Part shown: positions 35,701 through 47,525 of the stretch, piece after piece
How positions within the stretch are numbered: the stretch's first letter is position 1
How the letters are laid out: every line of letters begins with the position of its first letter
NCBI GenBank assembly: GCA_039881145.1
Contig: JAYKKI010000090.1
Location: forward strand, 7,413,501-7,477,500
DNA: 64,000 bases
Direction: 5' to 3'
DNA from: Druceiella hillmani
Taxonomy: Eukaryota > Arthropoda > Insecta > Lepidoptera > Hepialidae
The notes under the pieces: generated by a model
Databases searched by the model: none
What the model was told of the DNA's origin: nothing
What the model saw: the letters and a program-made list of their open reading frames with translations, nothing else
Program-made: the position numbers and the translations under genes

Positions 35701-38700
35701 TTGTGTTTTCTTTCCTAAACTTAAGTTCAATATTTTAGGTATAAGGTAGAACTAATGTTTTTTTTCATATATATTAGTATATTTCGGAAGGTATCCCACT
35801 TAGAAATATTTTAATCAGGATCCCACCTTATTAATGGCCCTTTAAAGCGATACTTCACACTTGTGTCCGTGTTGTTTACAAAATTTATTTTATCACGTAT
35901 TGGAGAGAAAACGACCGAAACTGTACTTTACTCTGTACACCCGTGATAATTACAGCAATGACATAAGTAAAATAATTTCATAGGGATAAATATCTCTGAA
36001 AATATTCTAAATAATAATTTTCAGAAATCGCATGGTGTATTCTATATTTTGGCCGATTCATACACAAAAATATCCCTAATTATTAATATTAATTTTTTCT
36101 CGTGTTAGTAGGTATCTACGCCACCTAAACTATATATATAGAGATAGGTAGATAATATCGTAAAACAAAATTCAGCGTTAAAAACATTTTTGTCAAAAGT
36201 TGGCTATGTGTTTTTTACATAACTTAAATTTTATTAAAAATCTAATTAAGGTTCTACAAGAAGTCAACAAAATGGTGCATCTATACAAATTCGCAAAAAT
36301 ACTACATTTTAAGTAAATTCGCAATATTTCTCCTACGTGTACTGGTTAACTATAATTTATTGTTATTTTCCCTTAACTACTTAAATAATATCGCCGATCA
36401 AAAACTTGCTAAAATTTACTTATATGGCTTTATTTTTCTTCATGTTTTCATTTTTATAACCTATTCTCCATTTTGATTTTTAATTAAAATGAAACCATTC
36501 AAAATAAATGTTTTTAATTAGTAAATAGTATTAATATAGTATTACCTGACGAAATCGCAGTGTCGTTATTGGAAATAAATCATATTGCAAAATTTGAAGT
36601 TCCTTTGCGCATAGAAACGGGCCATTTAAAGTTCCTATTTAACAAAAAAAATAACTGATAATTTCATGCAAAAAGCCTTTGTAAAAGTATAAATATCTGT
36701 ACAAAACTTTCTAAGTGAACTGAAAATTTGATTAAGTACTCACACTTCCATAAATTTACAGTTTGCTTCGATATGGGTTTTAATTGGATTAGTAAAATCT
36801 CTCCGTTCAACTGTTTGTCCTTTGCTCTTGATAAAGGTTTTCTGACGATATATTCACGTGTTGAAAATGCGTAAACATGAGGGGGCAATATAAATTTGAA
36901 GGTGAATAATGGTCGCGGAGATAAATATATTATGATCTGAAAATTAAATTTATCATTTAATGGTAAACTTGATGCCCCAACATGCTTTCTGTGCCTGTAA
37001 TATATTTGAAAGAACTTCAAAATAAATAAAATGTGTACGTCTAAAAGTTTTTTTTTAATATGAAATTATTTATAAGACTCTTTTCTCAAAATTATATATA
37101 ATATCTTCAGTTCTCCGCGTTTATAGACAGTATTAAAACAATTTTTTTTTTCGAATTTTTTGCCTAATTTCTTTTTTCTATTTTCTACATATTTTCAACT
37201 CTTTACCTTTGAAAGTAAATCAATAAATTTATTTTCGAAGCCATAGTAAGAAGTTTAGAGAAATAAACTTCTTACTATGGCTTTTCCGCTTGAATTCACA
37301 GTGTGGTATATTTCATTTATACGAATATTATTAATATCATTGATATTCTTAGGTAACAAAGATACTTTCAGGAACTTTGTTCAAATATTTTCCTGAAGTA
37401 TTATTGATACTATAATATCTAGAGATTTCATTTCATTAATTGTTAGTAAATTTAAATAATAACAAACTACGTTAAGCAAAATAATATTACCCAAATTATA
37501 TTCACGTTTTATTTCACCGACAACAGTTTTCTCATTCTGATTTCGAAATAACAAATATGCATGAAATTACTTTCATTTAAAATAAAAAAAAGCGAAGTTT
37601 AAAAATTAACGTGATATTTTTTCATACGGACTTTTGCGCAAGTCTCGCTGCTTACTAATCACAAAACTCATCATGTCCGGAATTTAATATGGTTTTTTAA
37701 AAAGTTTCGTTAGCTGTGCGGAGTATAATTATTTTTTCAGTGGAAAAATGAAGGTCAAAATTAACATAAGCTCAAACAATATTTTAAGAAAATTGTATTC
37801 AAATGTTATTATAAAGAGATCAGAGAACGTGCTTGTGGCAACTCAAGGTATTTCCCTAACTTTATATTTTCTTACCTGTGTGTTCAAATTAAAATATCGT
37901 ATTCTAGACAAACTATAAGGGAAGTCATAAACAATTTCAATTGCCACATTAATTAGCTAAATTTTCATATTATATATGTTTTTATTTTACAGGCTGAAAA
38001 AGAAATGCTTAAACTACTTGGTAGTAATTGCATTTATGTTAACTAATGGCTGACACTATATCGAATAAAAATATTTATTGAGTCAACTATTATTTTTTAA
38101 AAACAATTTTATTTATCATCTTTCCACAATTATGTAATTTAAAGTACTTCTACGCAAGGTATACCAAAATTATTCACATTATAAATATGTTATAAAATGC
38201 CCGTTTCGACAGAATAGTCGTTTTAACTGTAAATCAGTCTATATAACTATTTCACTGATATTATTCAGGAAAGATTCAGATAAATTACAATGTTTCAATG
38301 TTTATCATTTAAAACATTTGCATTGGAAGTAAACTTTCATAGCGTTACCATTTGATATAGATACACAACCTGATGCTTTTGTAGAAGGAAATCATCCAAT
38401 GTATAATACATCATATAGAATCTTTATAGCCTATTTACTCAAGCTGTTGAGAAGAACCAAACGACACCTCATGTGTGAAAATCGGTTAATGGATTTAAGA
38501 GTTGCGAGTGATCTACGTACCTACATACATATTATAAGTACCATTGTATTTTTCTCGTTCGGACCTTTAATTCGATGCCAATTTCAATGTGATTAAAATG
38601 CAATTTTTATTTCATCCTGAGTCACATGGCAGCCAGTGGCGCAGTATTTTATTTTTATGTAACCTATTATACTTTTTATATTACAATGGATACAACGCTA

Positions 38701-39239
38701 ATTTAACGTAATGATATCTTAACAGGCATCAGTATTTTGGTCCCAAGAATGGAAAATTAAATGCGTGTACGTAAATAGCTAAAATAATAAATCTTGCTGC
38801 ACTCAGATGAATGATTTTTTTAGCGCGACTTTTGATTGCTCAGTTTTTGTCATTCTGGGTGTTAACACTTTTCTGTTATTAGTTTGTTCTAAGCTAATTT
38901 TTATTTAGAATTAACTATTTTTAAAATAGCTGCCTTGTAGAATAAATTATACCGAGGGAGATTGTATTCCTTGCAAGAAGTGAATCGATTATCAAATTGA
39001 TTAATTCTAGAGGTTAATGTAACACGAAATATCTGTTAATGCGTGTACTGCTTTGAAAAAATTTCATATTTTAACGTCTCGTATCTCAAATAGAAAAACA
39101 AAACAATTAAAATGTAAGTCAGATTTCAACCTATAATAGCCGTTTATGTTAGAAATCGCTGAACATATATCATATTAATACGCATTTTCTGCATAACATT
39201 TTTACTCACAACGGAACGGAGGAGGTATATGCGTTTTGG
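35701..39239. other. Gene-free stretch
   Basis: It contains the longest open frame of the window (36664-37020, -, 118 codons). That frame is AT-biased, has no domain or signal peptide, and one frame of this length is expected by chance here. The hairpin at 37238 is the only clear structure. Confidence 0.5.
37238..37283. repeat. Perfect 20-bp hairpin with 6-nt loop
   Basis: Arms aagccatagtaagaagttta and its exact reverse complement flank GAGAAA. Confidence 0.97.
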
Positions 39240-39655
39240 TTTTTGTTTGTTTTTTTTGTTTATGCCAACAAACGATTTCCGTTTATCTCCAAAACAGTTT
39301 AACCAATTTAGATACGGCTTTCTGTAAAATGTATGTGATACATTGACAATGGTTATTACTCAGGAGGGGGCGCCTCTATAAACATTTTGTTGCAAACGAA
39401 TGTTTCCATTTATTTCCCAAACGATTTGATAAATTTAGACAGTGTTTTCTGCAAAATATTTGGGACTAATCGGCGATGATTTCTAAATAGGTGTTATAGT
39501 CTCAGCTTACCAGAGAGAGCTGCAACATTTTGTTGCAAACAAATGTTCCCGTTTGTCTTCAAAATGGTTTGAGTGTTTTCGATAAAAAGTTTGTGATTTA
39601 ACGGCGAAGGTTATTAGTCAGTTGTTATGTTGTTAACTCGTCAGGGGGCGCTGCA
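39240..39655 (-). repeat. Helitron tail repeats, about 143-bp unit, three diverged copies
   Basis: Three successive units share, on the plus strand, 'aacattttgttgcaaacgaa' and 'tgtttcc.tttat...c.aaac.gttt'. Each also has a 'ttctg.aaaat.tttg.ga' block, a 'cgg.ga.ggtta' block and an ending like 'agggggcgc'. Clear starts are at about 39381 and 39524, and the first copy starts near 39240. They follow the 3' end of the helicase fragment (minus strand), where Helitrons often carry such tandem units. Confidence 0.75.
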
Positions 39656-39708
39656 AAAAAAAAACAATTTTGAATGATCTCGATTAACTACTTGTTACCT
39701 TGCTTCGG

Positions 39709-40110
39709 CTACGTCGATGTGGAATCCATGTAACATGTCTGCAAGCGCTCGAATTCTTTCAATACTAAGCTAATGTATGGATTGTTGAAAAGTTTTCTTT
39801 GATTTAAGTTAGTAATTACTACGTTTGAAGATTGTACTCTACTAAGAGCCATAAAAACCAGCCCTTTGGCGAATGTTTTTAGAAGCTCGGGTATTAAGGC
39901 TAATATAATAATAAAAAGCCAAATTAAAATGTCCATTAAGCTCACGACAGATGTAAAGGTTTTAATCAAAAAAGCATATAATAAAAAGCAAAATTAAAAA
40001 TGTTGACAAAACCGACGACGAATGTATTGTAATTGAAAACTGATTAACAAATTTTTTTTTGAAAACCCGGATTTTCTTGGGTTGGTGATTACAGAAATAA
40101 GTTCTTACTT
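39709..40110 (-). pseudogene. Helitron Rep/helicase remnant, extreme C-terminus
   Basis: A minus-strand frame ends with LLKTFAKGLVFMALSRVQSS followed by NVVITNLNQRKLFNN and LVLKEFERLQ. This is motif VI and the end of the Pif1-like helicase domain of Helitron transposons (consensus 'FA.GQ.YVALSRVRS..GV.ITNL...K'). The GQ of the motif is GL here and RVRS is RVQS, so the copy is worn. Upstream of the motif the frame is hydrophobic AT-rich noise without the earlier helicase motifs. The same upstream noise is shared with the second copy at 57.4 kb, so both descend from one already-deleted element. The Rep (HUH) domain is absent. Confidence 0.8.
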
Positions 40111-40230
40111 TTTTAATCGGGGGTTTTAATGCAACTTTATGTAATATTTTCATTTAAAGTGACCTATTGTATGCAGCTCGTAACTTTTAAACTAGAGACT
40201 CAAAAAAATGTGAAGAAATTTTCGAGACAT

Positions 40231-40250
40231 GCATCATCATCATCATCATC
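40231..40250. repeat. ATC microsatellite
   Basis: About seven 'atc' units directly before the first Helitron 5' end. Confidence 0.9.
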
Positions 40251-40378
40251 ATATATATTAATACGCTAAGGTTAAGATGTTACTCTCCCTTTTTAGAAAA
40301 AACCTCACAACTAATCCACATAAATTATGTATCATTTTATAGATAATTGCTTGCTCTACCGGCATCCACAACTAAAAA
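40249..40378 (+). mobile_element. Helitron 5'-end fragment (first tandem unit)
   Basis: Starts with TC after an A (A|TCATATATATTAATACGC) and is a 130-bp near-identical copy of the first 130 bp of the element at 40379. It ends exactly where the second TC begins, so it lacks internal and 3' parts. Confidence 0.8.
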
Positions 40379-40839
40379 TCATATATATTAATACGCTAAG
40401 GTTAAGATGTTACTCTCCCTTTTTAGAAAAAACCTCACAACTAATCCACATAAATTATATATCATTTTATAGATAATTGCTTGCTCTACCGGCATCCACA
40501 ACTAAAAAATTTATTATTGCTATTGTTTTGGCAAATTAATTAATTATTAAAATTATATACACAAAACAGCAATGCTGCCATCTAATGGCTCAACGTCAAT
40601 ATGATTGACGGTCGGTAAAATTTTTGTTTAATTTCAAATCCACTCACGTATAAATAAAGTGGCGCTTCAGCTCAATGCTTTTGATACTTGCGCCTCTATA
40701 TGTCAATTTTAGTAATGGAATAAAAACGTAATAACCAGTGTGCAAAATTAGAAATGAATTGAATACCTGCAATCAATTTTGATTTATTAAATTGAGTTGA
40801 ATAATTTATAATGCGAAGACTTCGCACGGGTCACGCTAG
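40379..40839 (+). mobile_element. Short non-autonomous Helitron with both termini
   Basis: The 5' end is A|TC at 40378-40380. The 3' end has a 6-bp hairpin (gcgaag-a-cttcgc, 40813-40825), then 'acgggtcacgctag' and the required CTAG at 40836-40839, with host T at 40840. There are no terminal inverted repeats or target-site duplication, as expected for rolling-circle insertion between A and T. The 461-bp element codes for nothing; a small hairpin (cgtcaatatgattgacg) lies inside. It points opposite to the neighbouring helicase remnant, so the two are separate elements. Confidence 0.85.
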
Positions 40840-41532
40840 TATTAATTAATCTATATTAACAATTTGAAGACACAACTATGGAACACTGCGTTATGCATGT
40901 TCCCAGACAGGCATAGTCGAGTGTTTAATAACCTCACGTATAAAATATAAAGTTTATGAATGAATTAAAGTTAAGCGTGAAGAATATTGAAATAAACTAC
41001 ATTTAAATAGTAGATATCATTGCCATATAATTTTTAAATACTTTGATTCTTATAACAGCTACTGTGTGAATTAAAACATTCTTTTTCAATAAGTAGCTGC
41101 TGCCTCAGTAGCTAATTTTACTCAAAACACTATTAAATATGAATAAATACATAATTGAGGAATTTGTTTTTCTGCCGCAAAAAAGGAAAAATAAATTTAA
41201 TAAAAAAATTCTCTAATTTATACTAAAACTGTAATCTTTACAATTTTTACGGCTTTCAGCCTGTAGTTTATAAGTAAACGAAATAATCTCGGCCTCTGCA
41301 AAGTCGCTTCTCGATCCCTTAATATTCATAATTTAATGCATTCAGATTAAAAATGTCGTGAACAGAGTATTTTACAATTACTGAATTTGTTTGTGTAGAC
41401 ATGTGTGCATTCTTTTGTAATATTAGAAAAATAACATAGACATGGGGCACAATTGTTCAGTTGAAATGGCCAAACCATAAAAATTGATAATTTTTTATTA
41501 GTCTTTGTTGTGGTTATTGCTGGATTTAGACA

Positions 41533-41670
41533 TGACATTTAGGGTTCCGTATTACAACAAAGAAAACAGAATCCTTATGAAACCAACGCGTATCCGTCTG
41601 TCCGCCTATCACAGTTTTTTTTTTTGAAATTTAGGAACGTGAAATTTGGAACATTAATCTAAAAAATTAA
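41533..41670 (+). mobile_element. Dispersed repeat of the 'agggttccgta' type
   Basis: Starts 'tttagggttccgtattacaa', then 'acagaatccttatga', 'atccgtctgtccgcctatca' and 'tttgaaatttaggaacgtga'. The order is that of a very common lepidopteran/insect repeat remembered from many gene introns. It is related to the copy at 8566, which carries a different part. No ORF is present. Confidence 0.6.
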
Positions 41671-44079
41671 TGAAAACTTTTTTAAGTTCGATGTATACAT
41701 AATGACTTTCAAAATATTGCGTTTTCCATTATGTGAATGAAGTTTCTGTAAATATATAATCACAGAAAATAGATTTATGCAAAAGTTTGAATATATTATC
41801 CGGAGCAAATTTTCTGAACCAAAAACCACCATTTGACGATATGTAATTTATGTGATATATATACGACATAACTAGGTCGATAGGGGGAAAGATAGTAATA
41901 AAATGTTTTCCTTCTTAAATAAAATAATCCCCTATTTTATAAGTTACAGATAAGTAAAACAGATAAATAAAACGCAAAAATCATTGAGCCAAAAAACAGA
42001 CCAAGTAGAGCCGAAATAACCTTTATAAAGATGACAAACTATGACATCGATCTATAACCTTTTCGATTAAATTCGTCTGTTGAGCAGAAATTTTCCTTCG
42101 GTCCACTGTAAAATGAGCTCCTTAACGTAGACAAATAAGAACATTTGAAAAGAAATTTCATTATATTTAAAAAAAGTGAATATGTAAAAAAGTATAAAAA
42201 ATAAATCGAAATGTTAAATAATGCCATTGTCACCAATATAATGACTAAAACTGAAAGCCTAGTAAGTTTTGGTACATAAATATTTCCATAATTAATACAT
42301 AACTGAAAAATAGCTTGAAAATAATTTTAATCACTTTCGGAAAATACTTAATCTGCATACAATCGATTGACAAGTGTGAAATAGAATTATTGTAAAAAAA
42401 TTTCAGTACATTTATTCATTTTTTTATGTATCACTCAGTAAAAGTAAAAGTAAAATAGTAATAGTACATAATAAATGTAAAAAATCTAAGTTAGTATATA
42501 TTTGTTTCGTTTTTAATGGATAATCACACAACAAAATATATTTTCCAGTAGAATAATATCAATATCATATCAATATATAATAATATCTGTCAATATGCAC
42601 AAGTTATATTTTAAAAAACTCTATTAAATGTTTCTGCTTCGTATACCTTACGTACATTTTGGAAACAGCATGGATTCAATGTCGCAATGAAATCTTCAAC
42701 TTAAAATAAGGCATTATATTCCATCACATCAATAAATATGGTAACATCGAGTTCACAACTTGTCATAAATTTTTACGTTTAATTTACCATACGTAAATAT
42801 TTGATTTAATAAAAATAATTAACAACAAAGTCAAATAACTCTAGGATAGGATTTTCTTAACCAAATTAAATACTTATCTGTTCATCGAAAAACAGGTTTT
42901 CTAAAACTATAAATATGTAGTCTATTTTATTTAAAGAGTACTTACTTTTAAATAAAATGAATTTCATTAATCGTTGTTCTCGTCGTTATCAATCTTTCAT
43001 TACTGTTAGTAGTAACTGATTCTCCGAATTCTTTTTTTTTTTGGAAGTTATTATTGTAAAATGGATATGGAAAGGTATACGACTATTTAAGATGTCTGGT
43101 TGTACTTAATAATTTCCGTGCCACCCATGCTTTCATATTTTTATCTTTTTGCCAATACTTTGTAGACCTAAAAAATCTGTAACATTTAAATATTCATTCA
43201 TGACTAATTTCAAAAGAATATAAATATTATAAGAATATAAAATTTTCCATCTGCAAATGCTTGAGTTTTTGATCTTCTACGTCTGCGTAGACTCAAGGGT
43301 CTACGAAACTGTTGATTTATTTTTGAACGCTTTGTTGAAGTATTTTAATTAGGTATTCATTTTCAAGCTGAGATTTCTTTGAAATTTTCCTTAAGTGGAA
43401 GTAAAACACCGACCCGTGTTAGAAGCCAAGCTGGCGTCCCCAAAAGAATTAAAAGTTTTGAAAGGTTTAAAATTACTTTTCTTTTTAGGAAAGCCCCAAT
43501 GACTTTGATTCCGACTTATGACAACACTTTTTTGATGATTGCATCGCAGTATATCGTAGCGAAAAATGAATATATGGAAGTGTGAATATATAATCTACTT
43601 TATTTCGAAAGCATTTCCTACCCTTGCTCAAATATTTAATATTTTACAAAAGTTTTTTTAAAACTATAGTATTAAAATTAGCTTCTCTATTAATTATGAA
43701 TTTTCATAATCAATAGATTCCTGCTTATATAAAACAAAACTGTTCACCGTTTTCCTGCATATATAGAAACTTAAATTTCGACATGGAATATAGTACACTT
43801 TTTCAGATAATTGTACTATGATTTCGAAATAAATTTTTCAATTTATTTAATCAATCACATTAATTGGTTTTAGTTTAGCTAATTTTTTAACTTGAGTTCT
43901 TATTACTGAGAAATACTTTTCAGACAACCGAATACTGTTTAATTTAACATTCGCTCGATAATATCTATAACTACTTTTAAATGTTTCATATCATAAACTG
44001 AATCTCTATATAAATTAACTTTGAAGCAACCACTAAATTACAAGTACAATTGATTCTCTTTCACGATACACTCGTGTCG
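41671..44079. other. Gene-free stretch
   Basis: The frame at 43379-43585 (+) includes an acceptor-like 'acttttctttttag|gaaag' at about 43490, followed by 32 open codons (KAPMTLIPTYDNTFLMIASQ...) to a TGA. I do not recognise it, and no upstream exon or poly(A) signal supports it. Confidence 0.45.
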
Positions 44080-44200
44080 ATTAATATTTAAAGCCGAAGA
44101 AGGGGATCGCCCAGGCGCATCAAATTGTATCGATGTCGCCGCACGACGTCCGGAATGCGTATATTGCGGACTTAGGATCCTTGTATTCGTACGTACGTAA
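44080..44200 (-). pseudogene. G+C-richer coding-like fragment, unrecognised
   Basis: On the minus strand a frame (44038-44235) passes through a CpG-containing island and reads SPQYTHSGRRAATSIQFDAP then GRSPSSALNINRHE. It has no ATG start of its own that is convincing, no recognised family and no splice context that I trust. The composition differs sharply from the surrounding AT-rich DNA, which suggests a piece of a gene or transposon. Confidence 0.3.
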
Positions 44201-44281
44201 AAATAGTCTATTTCAAAAATACTGAAAGAATTCAATTTATAATTGTCTTATTTTGTACTTGGGAAAACATGAGTCGACTTG

Positions 44282-44303
44282 CTATATATATATATATATA
44301 TAT
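44282..44303. repeat. TA-dinucleotide microsatellite
   Basis: About 11 units. Confidence 0.95.
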
Positions 44304-44392
44304 TCAATTATATTAAATCATAAACCTAACGGAGACCGGTATGATTAGACCTAACGTTGGAAAAATATAATACAACTTTAAAAAAGCTAGTA

Positions 44393-44445
44393 TTTCTATT
44401 TTCTATTATAATAACGAATTTCGTTTTTATAATAGAAAATAGAAA
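44393..44445. repeat. 19-bp perfect hairpin with nested inner palindrome
   Basis: Arms 44393-44411 and 44427-44445 (tttctattttctattataa and complement) are exact. The 15-nt middle contains AACGAA/TTCGTT, so pairing nearly continues to the centre with one mismatch. Confidence 0.95.
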
Positions 44446-45553
44446 AAAAACATATTTATAAATGCGAAAATATTTTAACATGAAGTTTAAAATCGAAAAA
44501 TTAAAAATTAACAAAAAGTAAAAAATCGAACTATTATCATAATTACTTTCCAGAAAGGCTTACGAAAGATAACCAGTGAACATCGTGTATTTAACGTGTA
44601 GCAATTAGATAAGTTAAAGTAAACTGGTTACTGACATTGACATTTGTTCAGTATTGTCAAAATAAATGACACAATCTGCACTTCATTTCATTCTGTTGGT
44701 CTGAGAGGTCTTTATATTATGAAAATTAATCTGAATTTACAATAAAAAATACAAGATTTCTCATTTATGTGATTGTCGTTTTAAATACAATTTCTACAGT
44801 ATTTATTTTCTATTTATTAGAAGGTAATTTTTATGTTTGTTATAACCATTTGAATTTTGGCCGGTCTCCTTTAATGTTTGAAATTTTTGTAATATGTGAC
44901 ATGACAAAAATAAAACCAACAACCGCGATAAAACCAAAAACTAAATAGGAAATAAAAATTATTTCTTAAAACAAATGAACAAAATGAACCGTCATTTTGT
45001 TGACAATTGATTGATTAGTCAATAAAATCTTTAATTCGGTATTAATGTTGTGATATATTTTTATTTAAACGATAAATAAGAAATATAGCTAAATATTACA
45101 TTTTCAAAAAGTCATTAGTAATAAAACCAAGGTTTTTGAGAAATTATTTTTAAAGTGAAAATAACTTTAAAAGAGCCACTCTGCTACGTAATAATGAATA
45201 TTTAAATTTTAAAATGATACCCTCGTTGTGTGTGTTTACTTGTACTTGGGCGGTTTATTTGTGAACTTTGCCTTCAATCCATAATATCTTTTGTAGACAT
45301 TTGGTTTGTTTGTGTTTATTATTCTTCAGTGTTGGTATTATTTGCGTTTAGGGCGCAGTCGTTTTAAATTTTTTGAATATTATAATTTCAACATAGCACG
45401 CTACAATTATGTTTTCCTTTTCTACAATCTTAAATTTAGAACTGTCAAATTCCTAGTATAAAAAAATATCTACTGAATGTACTTTATGAATTTATATGGC
45501 TCTTCAGTTTAGGCGGAACACAAAGTACTCGTTATGTTAGTTATCCCATCAGT
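44446..45553. other. Gene-free AT-rich stretch
   Basis: Nothing recognised. Confidence 0.6.
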
Positions 45554-45575
45554 ATATATGATACGTATCATATAT
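45554..45575. repeat. 22-bp perfect palindrome
   Basis: atatatgatac joined directly to its reverse complement, centred on TAC|GTA. Confidence 0.9.
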
Positions 45576-45670
45576 TGGACCTCATTATTCAATGACATTA
45601 ACTTGTCCATACGTCGCCTTTCTTCTTCCAAGTTCGATTTGTGATAATATTGCCTAAAATGTCATTATCA

Positions 45671-46070
45671 TCGTCCGGAAGATGCCCGCTGCTCAACGAA
45701 GCCTACCCTTGTAGATTAAAAAAAGATTGATCCAGTGCTGGTTGCGTACAATGATTTTCAGCGTTCTAGATGGTCATCTTTCCATTTAGCAAACAGCTGT
45801 TCCGCTTTATGTCATCCGGTACGTAGTCGTCATTCAAGAATTTTTCATCCTCAACGATCATCAGTTCTGCACTTTATATGATCTGCCAATTGCCACTTCA
45901 TAATCCTATGAGTAATATCGGTTACCCTACTTTATCAATGGCTCTCCTCCTTACGGATTATACTTCGTAGAGAAACCACGAGAAGGACCTTTCTCCAACT
46001 CGCTGAGTGACTTGGGTCTTTTTACGAGAACAACAATAAAAGCCATGTCATATAGCATGGAGTATAAACC
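45671..46070 (-). pseudogene. RTE-type LINE remnant, C-terminal end of the polyprotein
   Basis: On the minus strand, pieces in two frames match the end of an RTE-clade reverse transcriptase ORF. 'KTQVTQRVGERS' corresponds to 'RLKVTQRAMERAML', then 'VTDITHRIMKWQLADHIKCR' plus 'TDDR' to 'VTDIAQRVAKLKWQWAGHIARRTDGRW', then 'DDIKR' to 'W.DDIKR..G..W'. The plus-strand DNA near the left end ('tcgtccggaagatgcccgct') also has the familiar 'cgtccga.gacgtccactgctg' look of this LINE's end. Frameshifts and stops (for example TAA after FLYEV, TGA after TDDR) make it non-functional. The endonuclease and reverse transcriptase core are missing, a typical 5' truncation. Confidence 0.8.
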
Positions 46071-47463
46071 ATATCCATTTGTGTTAAATTATCGGGTTAA
46101 ATGATCAATCTTTTCTTCAAAATTGAAGATAAAATGTAAAATTTAGTTGAACATTAGTGTAAAACGCATCTATAATCATGATCCTAAGTAAACATCACTC
46201 GCATTCGCCTGATAAAAAACGTTGTATACAACTCGTATAGATAAATATGTATTGTTTATATCTATAACAAAGAAATACAAAGGTAAAATACTATATTTTT
46301 GCTATGGTTAGTAGTTTGCAATTAAAGCGTTTCTTTTTTTAAATTTCAAGCCCTGTAAATGCATCTTGACCAAATAATTTTCCAACATGTCAAATTAAAT
46401 TTATTAAATCTATCAAAATATATTTATCAAAAGCCGTAAATTTTACTATATATCATCATGTATTAGTCTGTTAAAAATGTTGCGAAAATCAGTTTAGGCA
46501 TAAATTGAGAAAATTTAAGTAACCGATTATGATTATTATTAGAATAATGATTTAATGTATAATATAATATTAAACAAATTTATTTCGGTGAAAAAAATCA
46601 ACTTGGTAAATATTTTGATACCGAACGCTGTCAGACGCTGGTAAACATAAAATTAACAAGAACAAATAGTTGAAGCGCTTATTTTTCTACCGTAAAAATA
46701 AAAATGTAGGACGTAGCGAAATATATCTAATTTATTTTTTAAAAAATTATCTTGAAGTTGCTCTCGAAAATGGGGCATTTCACGCCAAGCGGACAACGAA
46801 AAAAAAGTCAGGTCGTGAAATTTGTTCATATTCTGTTTGATTATACTTCTAGTGAACATGGATGTACCATTCCATTCTTGAATGAAGATGATGCTTATTA
46901 ATTAATATGTTTTTTCGTGTGATGTAGGTGAGTTTGCTATATAAATTATAAATATGAATAAATTCGCATAAACAAACTAAGCCCGTGTAGAAGTTTTATC
47001 TGAAAATAACACTTTGTCATTTACATAATAAAATTAAAATAATATTTTATTAAAAAAACAACTAATTTGTTTTCTGTTAGACTTCAAATAGATAAGTGTG
47101 AATTTAATTTTTTTTGGATTTCTTCAAATTATTTCCGCAAGTAAAACCGCTAATTCAAAATTGAATTTTCAAAAATGTTTATGAAAAATACTTATTGCTT
47201 GTACACTGTTTTTCATAATTGAGGGAAAGGATGTAATAAATTGTAAAAATAATTTCGTTGTGGACAGACGTGGAAACCGAGCGCAAGAGCTACGCGTGAC
47301 AAGGGGAAAACACAATAAATGAATTCACTTCACCCAAACGAAATAAACCAATTTTACTAGACAAGTTTGCATCACTTACTGGTAATTTACGTCAATATTA
47401 CTCCCTGAAGTTCGTTAAATGTAGCCTATAAACCTTTACGAAGTACGAGTTTTCTTAAAAATA

Positions 47464-47525
<62 letters not shown>

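Noticed and set aside
36664..37020. Longest open frame, 118 codons, minus strand
   Set aside because: AT-biased composition, no domain, signal peptide or context, and about one frame of this size is expected by chance in this sequence.
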